DNA of 55,839 nt from Brenneria salicis ATCC 15712 = DSM 30166 (GTDB lineage: Bacteria > Pseudomonadota > Gammaproteobacteria > Enterobacterales > Enterobacteriaceae), in assembly GCF_003315515.1 (NCBI RefSeq), contig NZ_QNRY01000024.1, positions 1 to 55,839 on the forward strand. Direction: 5' to 3'. The position numbers and the translations under genes were made by a program. Below, one piece after another: positions 48,981 to 55,754 of the stretch. Positions within the stretch are counted from its first letter, which is position 1. The number at the start of each line of letters is the position of its first letter. The notes under the pieces are model-generated. The model saw only the letters and a list, made by a program, of their open reading frames with translations, was not told the origin of the DNA and ran no database searches.

Positions 48981-49056
48981 TCCTCTGTAGTTCAGTCGGT
49001 AGAACGGCGGACTGTTAATCCGTATGTCACTGGTTCGAGTCCAGTCAGAGGAGCCA
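48981..49056 (+). tRNA. asnT: tRNA-Asn (anticodon GTT)
   Basis: 76-nt tRNA with encoded CCA, apparently the same as E. coli tRNA-Asn. Acceptor TCCTCTG/CAGAGGA, anticodon loop CTGTTAA with GTT, T-loop GGTTCGAGTCC. Its 3' part (about 49034-49056) is the probable left attachment site of the following island. E. coli and Yersinia high-pathogenicity islands use the same tRNA family. Confidence 0.97.
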
Positions 49057-49216
49057 GATTCTTGTTTTCATGCTTCTTTATGAATCCTTATTTGATGAGG
49101 GTTCAATGAGTTAGCGTAAAACCCTTCCCGATGCATGTTTAGTTTTCCCTCCGCATCGGGGAAAATTGGTGGTCTGATTTGGGGTCATTTCAGTTCGATT
49201 ATGGAGTGACCACCAT
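49057..49216 (+). promoter_or_regulatory. Integrase control / attP arm region
   Basis: 160 bp between tRNA-Asn and the integrase. It contains an inverted repeat CCCGATGC/GCATCGGG and a second one TTTTCCC...GGGGAAAA, suited to integrase or excisionase arm binding. ATGGAGTG precedes the integrase ATG. Confidence 0.5.
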
Positions 49217-50472
49217 ATGTCTCTTAACAACGCGAAAATCCGCAACTTAAAACCATCCGCAAAACCCTTCAAAGTCTCCGATTCACACGGTCTATACCTT
49301 CTGGTCAATCCTGGCGGTTCACGTCTCTGGTATCTCAAGTACCGCTTCAGCGGCAAAGAATCCCGCATCGGTTTAGGCGGCTATCCACAGGTTTCCCTTG
49401 CCGAAGCGCGACAACAGCGCGATGGCATCCGCAAACTGCTGGCTCAGAATATCAACCCCGCGCAGCAGCGGGCGACCGAAAAAACTGCCCGTTCGCCGGA
49501 AAAATGCTTTAAGTCCGTGGCGCTGGACTGGCATAAAACAACAGAACCTGGTCGGAAAACCATGCCGTCCGTCTGCTTGCCAGCATGAACAATCATATCT
49601 TCCCGGTACTCGGTCATCTGTCGATAACCGAACTGAAAACCCAGCAATTTACCGCCCTGCTGAAAGGCATTGAGGAAAAAGGTTTACTGGAAGTCGCGTC
49701 CCGCACCCGGCAGCACCTGTGCAACATTATGCGTCACGCCGTGCATCAGGGATTAATTGAAACTAACCCGGCGCTGAATCTGGACGGCGTGACGGCTCCG
49801 CCGGTTAAACGCCACTATCCGGCTCTGCCGCTGGCGCGACTGCCGGAGCTACTGGAGCGCATCGACGGCTACCAGCAGGGACGGGTGTTAACCCAGCTGG
49901 CGGTATCGCTCACTTTGCACCTGTTTATCCGTTCCAGCGAACTGCGCTTCGCCCGCTGGCGCGAGATTGATTTCAAAAACAAAATCTGGACTATTCCCGC
50001 CACCCGCGAAGCCATTGCTGGCGCACGTTATTCAGGGCGAGGCGCGAAAATGCGCACGCCGCATATCGTGCCGCTGTCACGGCAGACGATTGTCATCCTC
50101 AAGCAAATTAAAGCGATTTCCGGCCATCTGGAACTGGTGTTCCCCGGCGACCATAATCCGTATAAACCCATTTGTGAAAACACGGTGAACAAGGCGCTGC
50201 GGCTGATGGGCTATGACACCAAAACGGATGTCTGCGGCCACGGATTCCGGGCGATGGCCTGTAGCGCATTAATGGAATCTGAACGTTGGTCACAGGATGC
50301 CGTTGAGCGCCAGATGAGCCACCAAGAACACAATAGCGTGCGGGCGGCCTATATCCACAAAGCAGAGCACCTTGATGCCCGCAAAGCGATGATGCAGTGG
50401 TGGTCGGATTATCTGGATGCGTGCCGGGAAACTTACATTCCGCCTTATATTTGGGGCAAACAGGCTGGCTAA
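49217..50472 (+). pseudogene. intA: P4-type tyrosine integrase, interrupted by a -1 frameshift
   Basis: Site-specific recombinase of the DUF4102/P4 integrase family that would insert the island at tRNA-Asn. The N-terminal arm-binding domain (SDSHGLYLLVNPGGSRLWYLKYRF) and the catalytic domain (Arg in SSELRFARW, His-x-x-Arg in CGHGFRAM, His in MSHQEHN, Tyr in RAAYIHK) are all there, but in two frames. One A added to the run at 49535-49538 restores DWHKNNRTWSENHAVRLLAS and a 418-aa protein, a normal length. As written the first frame stops at 49588. Either the island is locked in place or the base is a sequencing error. Confidence 0.88.
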
Positions 50473-50503
50473 GCCCGCGATGACGTAATCAATGGATAAT
50501 ACG

Positions 50504-50535
50504 AAAGCAGATCCAGACAGTTCAGGATCTGCTTT
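50504..50535 (+). terminator. Terminator after the integrase
   Basis: AAAGCAGATCC / GGATCTGCTTT, perfect 11-bp stem with a 10-nt loop, 31 bases past the integrase stop. Confidence 0.7.
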
Positions 50536-51207
50536 ATCCATCTTTAATAGATGTTGACTTTATATTTTTATTAATCAATAGGAAGGCATCAAAAAATATT
50601 CTGGCAGAATATTTTCAGGTCATTACCTATCAATAAGGGTAATTTTTGAGGTAAAGCTTATCGTCATTGCAACGATAAAAAATCTGCACCATAGGATAGT
50701 TGTCTGCCAACATGACACTGCGCCAGAACCCGATATTGCGGCCAACTGCACCAGTATCCCGCCGCAGGAAAAACACAAAGCTGCACCAGATACCCGTTGA
50801 ACAAACATCGAACTGCGCCGGTTACGGCCTTTTCTGTCCTTTGACCCTTTCTGGTTTGGCGCTATTACCCTTAACGGCCCTTTTTACTCTTAACAGCCCT
50901 TTACTCTTATGGCCTTTTCCTTTTCTGGCGCAACTGTTTTTATTCGCGTAACGCAGTAGCGATAATTTTTGTCGCAACGCTGGATTGCCTTTGGCTATTA
51001 ATTGCACCAGTATCGATAGGAAATCGTACAAAATTATTTGGCCCCAAATATTTTTGTACAAAAACCGATTAATGATACGGGTCATGAAAGATAATACCTT
51101 CTGAATAGTCATGTTCTATTAAAATAACAGAAAGTAAAAGGAAAAAGCCTCATCACGTTTACCTTCAAACATTTTCCGCTGGATAACGATTGAGTACCAA
51201 AAAACTA
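50536..51207. other. Non-coding, repeat-bearing stretch of the island
   Basis: About 670 bp without a convincing gene. It is A/T-rich at both ends. Between 50867 and 50920 there are three degenerate tandem copies of a 17-19-bp unit, roughly ACTCTTAACGGCCCTTT. TGCACCAGTATC occurs at about 50749 and again at about 51006. Short hydrophobic frames here (e.g. 50700-50951) are repeat translations without ribosome sites. Confidence 0.5.
50867..50920. repeat. Degenerate tandem repeat, three copies of about 18 bp
   Basis: Copies: ACCCTTAACGGCCCTTTTT at 50867, ACTCTTAACAGCCCTTT at 50886 and ACTCTTATGGCCTTTTCC at 50903. A fourth, weaker relative (GTTACGGCCTTTTCTG) begins at 50821. Confidence 0.6.
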
Positions 51208-52092
51208 TCAGTCAGTATTCGCCCGACTGCCGTAAACCTGCGCCACATAGCGCCCACGCCCGTCGCCGTGGCCCAAATCCATCGCGACCAATGCCAGCGC
51301 TTCTTTTTCGCTGAATCCCTGCGCCAGATAATGGCGAATGGCATCCAGCGCCCAGGCATAACGCAATGAATGCGGGGAATATGCGCCGGTCAAGCCGATA
51401 CGCGACGCCTGACCGTGCCAGTATTTCATCGCGCTTTTCAGGTCGGGCTTATCAATCAGCCTGCCGTTGCGTTGTTCTGCCACAGACAATGCATTTTCCA
51501 GCGCTTTCCGTACTGCGCCAACATCCAAAATTATTGTCTCGCGAGGCCGCCCGCCTTTAGTGCCGAACACCACGGTAAGCAGGGTTTCGCCGCGCTCCAG
51601 AGCCTGTTTCCACGTCCTGAGCGATTGCGCACACTGCACTGCTTCCTGAGAGCGCAATCCCATCAACCTTGAAAGCTCTAGCGCCGCCGCCACCCCGGTG
51701 TCTTTTTCGCGAGCGGTTTCCAGCACCTGCCGATAATGCTCTGCCGTGATAGCCTGCCTGGTGCCGTTGCGGGATGCGCCGGACAAGCCGAGCGATTTAT
51801 TGGATAACCGTTCACTGGTGGCTAATCGATCACTCCCGGCTTGCTTCAGCAGACAGCGGAGCGCCGCCATTTCGTTTTGTAGGCTGCGTTTCTTTATGCC
51901 CTGCTCCAGCCGTTCCCGGATGTAGCTTTCAATATGCCGCGCTTTTAGTTGCTCCACCCGCCGGATCTGTACATTCTGCCCCAGTAAGCGCTCACAAAAT
52001 CGCTGCGCCAGCGCCATACGGTCATGAACGGTTTTATGACTGCCGCCCGCCTGCCGCGCCAGCGTTTTCATTTCCTGCTCCAGAATGCCCAT
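51208..52092 (-). CDS. Tyrosine-recombinase-like integrase domain protein
   Basis: 294-aa protein of the Phage_int_SAM_2/Integrase_1 type found in enterobacterial islands and integrative elements. The N-terminal SAM-like domain (about 1-95) has SHKTVHDRMALAQRFCERL. The catalytic domain has Arg in LSRLMGLRSQEAVQ (about 151), a Lys in VFGTKGGRP, His-x-x-Arg in SPHSLRYAWA and GHGDGRGRYVAQVYG with the candidate nucleophile Tyr near the C-terminus. Its role may be in element mobility distinct from P4-type integration, or inversion. Start ATG 52092. Together with the P4 integrase this suggests two layered elements. Confidence 0.8.
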   Translation of the reverse strand: MGILEQEMKTLARQAGGSHKTVHDRMALAQRFCERLLGQNVQIRRVEQLKARHIESYIRERLEQGIKKRSLQNEMAALRCLLKQAGSDRLATSERLSNKSLGLSGASRNGTRQAITAEHYRQVLETAREKDTGVAAALELSRLMGLRSQEAVQCAQSLRTWKQALERGETLLTVVFGTKGGRPRETIILDVGAVRKALENALSVAEQRNGRLIDKPDLKSAMKYWHGQASRIGLTGAYSPHSLRYAWALDAIRHYLAQGFSEKEALALVAMDLGHGDGRGRYVAQVYGSRANTD

Positions 52093-52583
52093 GTTCTCTT
52101 TCCCCTTTTCATGATTGCAGCAACTCCAAAATCTGATACAACCTTCCCCGGCGCGTAGGCCGATAGCCCCTGATATTCGTCGGGGCTGCGAACGATACCT
52201 GAGCGCCGGGGCGGCAGCCGTTGAGGTATTGCGGGGCTTCGGTTGTGCTCTCTGAGCAGCCGCCCGCTTGCGCGAGTTATCCCCCGGATCGTCCTAATCC
52301 CCCTCCGGTATCGGTTCAAGTTCTCTTATGGGTAAATGGCCTGAAATACGGTGTCAGAATCCCGCAGCGCGCTGGCGCAGTGGAATTGTCTGGTGCAGTA
52401 ACATGGTGCTGGTGCGTCACTTTCCCGCTCGGCGCGGTTAAAGTGACGCACTGGACTGGCGCAGTGAGTGAAAATTGAAATTTTGGTGCAGGATTGCGGT
52501 CACGCGGCAGCAAAGCCTTACGGCAATGCGGGCCGCTGCCCGTTATAACGGGGTTGACGCTCCGTTTCATGGAGCGTCAGTAT
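52093..52583. other. Intergenic region upstream of the second recombinase
   Basis: About 490 bp without a gene. It holds the strong inverted repeat at 52412-52451 and several variants of TGGCGCAGTG / TGGTGCAGT spaced through 52370-52475. The frames present lack ribosome sites. Confidence 0.45.
52412..52451. repeat. 12-bp perfect inverted repeat
   Basis: GTGCGTCACTTT / AAAGTGACGCAC with a 16-nt GC-rich spacer. It could be a terminator for the antitoxin transcript read in minus direction, or a recombinase or replication-protein site. Confidence 0.65.
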
Positions 52584-52886
52584 TTACAGTACAAATCCGT
52601 AGTGAGAACCATCCGGCAGTTCAACATCAAGGCGCAGTTTGCCGCCGGTCGCCTCTACGTAACGTTTAAGCGTGGACAGTTTCAGGTCGCGCCCCGGTTT
52701 TTCCATACCGGCAACGGTAGGCTGCCTGATGCCCAGAGCCTGCGCCATTTCAACCTGTGTTTTCTGTACTTTCTCACGCAGTTCGGCAAGGTGGATGTTG
52801 AGCAGGATATCCGCCGCCATCGCCTGAGCGTCGGCCACGACTTCCGGTTTTTCATCTGCAAGAAGCTGTTCGAGCGTTTTGCCCAT
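52584..52886 (-). CDS. higA: HigA/XRE-type antitoxin
   Basis: 100-aa DNA-binding antitoxin paired with the RelE/HigB-type toxin just upstream. The XRE helix-turn-helix is at about 43-75 (VEMAQALGIRQPTVAGMEK and LKLSTLKRYVEATGGKLRLD). The N-terminal part (MGKTLEQLLADEKPEVVADA) is a likely toxin-contact region. Start ATG 52886 has AAGGAG 7 nt upstream, embedded in the last codons of the toxin; longer reading overlaps the toxin. Toxin-first order is usual for HigBA. It should repress the module's promoter. Confidence 0.88.
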   Translation of the reverse strand: MGKTLEQLLADEKPEVVADAQAMAADILLNIHLAELREKVQKTQVEMAQALGIRQPTVAGMEKPGRDLKLSTLKRYVEATGGKLRLDVELPDGSHYGFVL

Positions 52887-52890
52887 CGCG

Positions 52891-53244
52891 TTACTCCTTA
52901 TCATCTAATGTCTTCAGATAATTCGTGAATTCCCGATCAGCAACCGGGATCATCTGGTCATAAAAACGTTTTTCATTGCCGACCTTGTTACCGCCGCAAA
53001 GCAGAATGCCGGTTCGGTAAGGGTCGAAGGCGAAAAACACCCGTATCGGATCGCCCCGGCTCTGAACGCGTAGTTCTTTCATGTTGCTGTAGCGAGAGCC
53101 TTTAATCGTATCGGCATAAGGTCTGGGCAAACCCGGCCCTTTTTGCCGCAAAACGATAAGCGACGCCAGCACGCTGGTTCGATCGGTTTTACAAAGTGAA
53201 CTGAACCAGCCGTCAAATATGTCCGTTGTTTTAATCGTCCACAC
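52891..53244 (-). CDS. higB: RelE/HigB-type toxin (Gp49 family)
   Basis: 117-aa ribosome-dependent mRNA interferase-like toxin. Family pattern: N-terminal FDGWFSSLCKTDRTSVLASL, then PYADTIKGSRYSNMKELRVQSRGDPIRVFFAFDPYRTGILLCGGNKVG and the C-terminal FYDQMIPVADREFTNYL. Basic residues in the KELR and RVFF strands match the active face of the family. The start is GTG 53244. The stop is 4 nt before the antitoxin ATG, so they are translationally coupled. It probably stabilises the island. Confidence 0.88.
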   Translation of the reverse strand: MWTIKTTDIFDGWFSSLCKTDRTSVLASLIVLRQKGPGLPRPYADTIKGSRYSNMKELRVQSRGDPIRVFFAFDPYRTGILLCGGNKVGNEKRFYDQMIPVADREFTNYLKTLDDKE

Positions 53245-53279
53245 GGTATCTCTTTATTGATATAGCATAAAGACTATAT
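53245..53279 (-). promoter_or_regulatory. Promoter/operator of the toxin-antitoxin module
   Basis: ATATAG-N8-CTATAT (53260-53279) is an exact inverted repeat. On the minus strand a TTGCGC (-35-like) is followed after 17 nt by TATATC (-10-like), with the palindrome between and over them. Repressor binding here would block transcription. Confidence 0.55.
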
Positions 53280-53693
53280 AGGCGCAAAGCGATAATGAAG
53301 AGTCTGAAGTCGCCCAAGGCGAAATGCATTCCTCTTTACCGGGAAACTAAAGGCGTATTCCGGTCATTCATTAAATGCTGTGCAAAGTTGTCGCCGCTTT
53401 GCGGCGCAGGCCGCAGAAACAGCGGAAAAGTAAAGCAGAGTAGAGAATGACCTTAACCGCAATGCGGTCCGGCATTTTCAAAGGTTGATGCCGGTAAAAG
53501 GCGACCGACCTGATACATCAGGCGCTTCTCTCAGGTCATGAAGCATTTTGTGCCGGAGGGATATTACTGCTCAGCAAAGGTGCAGATAAGAGAAAACTGT
53601 TTTTCCTTTTTAAAGGATTATTGGTTGATTTTTTGGCAATCAGATAAACAGGAAACGGCGCAGAACCTGTATTTGATCTGCGCCGGTGGAACG
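53280..53693. other. Intergenic region between the toxin and the Ner-like regulator
   Basis: About 410 bp with no supported gene. It contains small hairpins CGCCGC-TTT-GCGGCG (53392-53406) and CCTGAT-AC-ATCAGG (53508-53521). A plus-strand frame starting at 53538 only shadows the regulator. Confidence 0.45.
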
Positions 53694-53888
53694 TCAATGG
53701 TAGCGAGAAGGCCAGATTTTCTCAGGCGCGACGCCCAGCGCTTCAGCAATCAGCCTTTCACCTTTGGGCCAGTGTTTTGTCAGCGTGGAGGAGGCCAGCC
53801 CTGCGTTACGCGAAACCGCTGCCAGCGATGTCCCCCGCTTTTTCAGCGCCGCAATAATATCGGCGGGATGCCAGTTTTGTCGGTTCAT
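53694..53888 (-). CDS. Ner/Nlp-type helix-turn-helix regulator
   Basis: 64-aa DNA-binding protein of the phage Mu Ner / SfsB (Nlp) family. It starts MNRQNWHPADIIAALKKRGT and contains the HTH SLAAVSRNAGLASSTLTKHW, ending ALGVAPEKIWPSRY. These proteins repress early phage genes or act as regulators in prophages and islands. The ATG overlaps the stop of the upstream gene as ATGA, so the two are co-translated. Confidence 0.88.
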   Translation of the reverse strand: MNRQNWHPADIIAALKKRGTSLAAVSRNAGLASSTLTKHWPKGERLIAEALGVAPEKIWPSRYH

Positions 53889-54346
53889 GCGGCCACCTCA
53901 TCAATACATTTCACGCCGTCAGAGGTGCGAATCCAGCAAGGGGCTTTCAGTTCAGCGGCAAAGTAATCAACCAGTTCCGCCAGGAGCCAGCACAATTGTT
54001 CTTCCGCTTGTGGCGGAAACATTCGGCAAAGCAGAAGCTGAGTCAGGGTAAAACAGTAATCGCAAAGCGTATCCGCATCAGGGGCAAAACGGGGAGAGTT
54101 TGTGGGCAGGGTATCAACGGTCAGACTGTCTATCAGGTGAGGCGGAATAGGATCGCGCAGGCCCGGTTTCAGTAGTGCAAGACCGGCGGCAAGCCGACCG
54201 CAGAGGGCCATCTTCAGTACAGGATCGTAGCATTCCGCCTGAGTATCTGCGCACTTTTCGCAATGATCGGCCAGCACGGTAAAATCAGTATCGGCATTAA
54301 AAGGGAAGGAAAGTAACGGATGAGTTTGATCGAAGGTTGTAGCCAT
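53885..54346 (-). CDS. Cys-rich hypothetical protein of the island, 153 aa
   Basis: I do not recognise a named family. Start ATG 54346 has GGAGG 7 nt upstream. The protein has a CxxC pair (CEKC at about 29-32), further Cys at about 39, 49, 108 and 111, and a leucine-rich C-terminal helix pair (about 105-135) ending APCWIRTSDGVKCIDEVAA. The Cys spacing could bind zinc. The frame stays open upstream to 54511, reading an Ash/Icd-like peptide (MVGRAGASQDAPV), so a longer fused form is possible. It is coupled to the Ner-like regulator and lies downstream of a structured leader, the usual place for P4-type early genes. Confidence 0.7.
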   Translation of the reverse strand: MATTFDQTHPLLSFPFNADTDFTVLADHCEKCADTQAECYDPVLKMALCGRLAAGLALLKPGLRDPIPPHLIDSLTVDTLPTNSPRFAPDADTLCDYCFTLTQLLLCRMFPPQAEEQLCWLLAELVDYFAAELKAPCWIRTSDGVKCIDEVAA

Positions 54347-54375
54347 AAGGCAGCCTCCAGTGAGTAACAAATTAT

Positions 54376-54413
54376 TTCCACCACCAGAGAGGTCAATCTC
54401 ATGGGTGGTGGAA
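54376..54413. repeat. 10-bp inverted repeat in the leader
   Basis: TTCCACCACC / GGTGGTGGAA with an 18-nt spacer that itself can pair (GAGA/TCTC). It lies between the C4-like RNA and the ribosome site of the Cys-rich gene, a position suited to attenuation. Confidence 0.75.
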
Positions 54414-54508
54414 CCGGGCGGGGTTGACCTTACCGGCCTCACTGGCACCGGCGCGTCTTGCGACGCCCCCGCCCGGCCCACCATTGAAACGTAGCCGAAC
54501 GCACGACA
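54414..54508 (-). ncRNA. C4-like antisense / immunity RNA candidate
   Basis: The minus strand reads ATGGTGGGCCGGGCGGGGGC and on into a small hairpin GCGTC-(GCAA)-GACGC (54453-54466). Immediately outside, CCGGGCGGGG (+ strand 54414-54423) and CCCCGCCCGG (54467-54476) form a perfect 10-bp pairing. The sequence and its place upstream of an Ash/Icd-like frame resemble the phage P1/P7 C4 RNA and P4 CI RNA, which cause premature termination or block translation of early genes by antisense pairing. Boundaries are approximate. Confidence 0.55.
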
Positions 54509-54511
54509 CAA

Positions 54512-55325
54512 AAAAAACGCATACGCGCCTTATGTCGTCAGTGAAGTGCTTTCAGGAGGTCAATCCCGGCGCCTGATTTTGCAGGTGCGAGGAAAAGATA
54601 CCGCTTTAGGTAACTAACGGCAAGAAGGTTTTATGGAATGCGGATCGTAAATGCAATGATGCTGTCGGTAAATACATGGCAATCATATATTTTTTTTAAA
54701 AATTTCGTTTTTGATGAGTCTGACTGCTCCAATGGGGATACCGCTGGTCGTCGCTACGGCGTTAGGGCGCAAGTCTGAGTATGTAGGGAAATCGTCATGA
54801 TTTTTCTCCGTCAGTGGTGCGATTTTCGTCTTCGTATCGCCTGACGGTTCGCTTTCCCGGTTCGTACCGGCGCGCAAGAGCGCAGAATGCATGCCATTTA
54901 CCCTTGCGGGACGGGTTGTGTTGGGAAACGATTAACCGGAAGCAGATACGGGGAACGGAAATCACGCGGGAGGAAAAACTGACCCTGCATAGGCGGGCGT
55001 AGCGTCCCTTGGTTCGCTGCGGTGAAATGGGTTTGGGGTTTAAATAGCGGTATTAACTCAGCCCTTCTTTGGCAGTATGACCTTCATCCCAAAAATTTAC
55101 TCAATTAGTCACGAATCCACTATTGGTGGGTAAGATCACTTGCATATCGCGAATGTAAAATGTGATGAATGTCAATAAGATGTATAATGTGTCCAGTAGT
55201 TGATAAAACAGCCCCCCAATAAAGAAAAAATGCCGTACTATCTCTGACAGAAGCAAGAAAACTCAGGCGCAGCTTTACTTTCTGCTGGAATATTTGAGCT
55301 ATCCAACACGAAGCATTTTGTAACT
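54512..55325. other. Long intergenic region right of the C4-like RNA
   Basis: About 810 bp. An inverted pair ACGACA/TGTCGT (54503-54508 and 54533-54538) borders the RNA. A minus-strand frame of 69 codons (54683-54892) and a plus-strand one of 62 codons (54814-55002) overlap each other; neither has convincing coding character. The C4/early promoter is probably near 54650-54720, which is A/T-rich. 55050-55320 is A/T-rich and likely carries the ATPase promoter. Confidence 0.45.
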
Positions 55326-55754
55326 ATGAATTCAATCTTCTATCTTGAACGTAATTTTATGCACGGTGACAGGACGTACACAGAGACAGAGTTGCTGGCT
55401 GCTTCAACGCACATTGTTGTGTTAGCAGAACCCGGCGGCGGGAAAACAGATCTGATGAAAAGCATCGCTCAGAAACTGAACACTTCTGTCTTAAATGCCA
55501 GCGTATTTGCTTATGTGGGAGCAGATAAAGAAAATAGCTCACTGATAATCGACGCCGTTGATGAAGTCGCCAGAATCGATCAATCAGGTATCCATAAACT
55601 CCTTGCGCTCGCCAGAACATCAAAGCCAAATCGCGTAATCATGTCGAGTAGGTCAAGCGAATGGGGACTGGCTTCAACTAGTATTTTTGAAAAATTTCTT
55701 GGTGTCTCCCCTATGATTGTGAGACTGAGAGAATTCGATCAAGAGACCCTGTAA
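55326..55754 (+). pseudogene. P-loop ATPase (NACHT/STAND-like), N-terminal fragment cut by an insertion sequence
   Basis: Only 142 codons remain. Residues 1-24 precede a P-loop: VLAEPGGGKTDLMKS with Walker A about 34-39, then LIIDAVDEVARID (Walker B, about 73-85) and RVIMSSRSSEWG, a sensor-1-like strand. This pattern fits NACHT/STAND-type NTPases, large proteins that often act in bacterial defence. The reading frame ends a few codons (ETL, stop) into the terminal repeat of an IS256-like element, so the C-terminal part was displaced. ATG 55326 lacks a strong ribosome site. Function is not known; defence is inferred from context. Confidence 0.7.

Larger units (their letters stand above)
54347..54511 (-). 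other. Ash/Icd-like open frame in the leader
   Basis: In frame with the next gene, about 55 codons with the signature SMVGRAGASQDAPVPVRPVR and a C-terminal HEIDLSGGGNN. Similar peptides, annotated as Ash or Icd-like, occur upstream of early genes in P4-like elements because the DNA also encodes a structured antisense RNA. Whether it is translated is uncertain; no good ribosome site is seen. Confidence 0.45.

Noticed and set aside
50700..50951. 83-codon hydrophobic plus-strand frame
   Set aside because: Its C-terminal half is a translation of the degenerate tandem repeat; no ribosome site.
53538..53966. 142-codon plus-strand frame
   Set aside because: Antisense to the Ner-like regulator, which has a recognisable HTH and a coupled start.
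54683..54892. 69-codon minus-strand frame
   Set aside because: Starts ATG but lacks a ribosome site and conserved features; kept only as a note within the intergenic entry.
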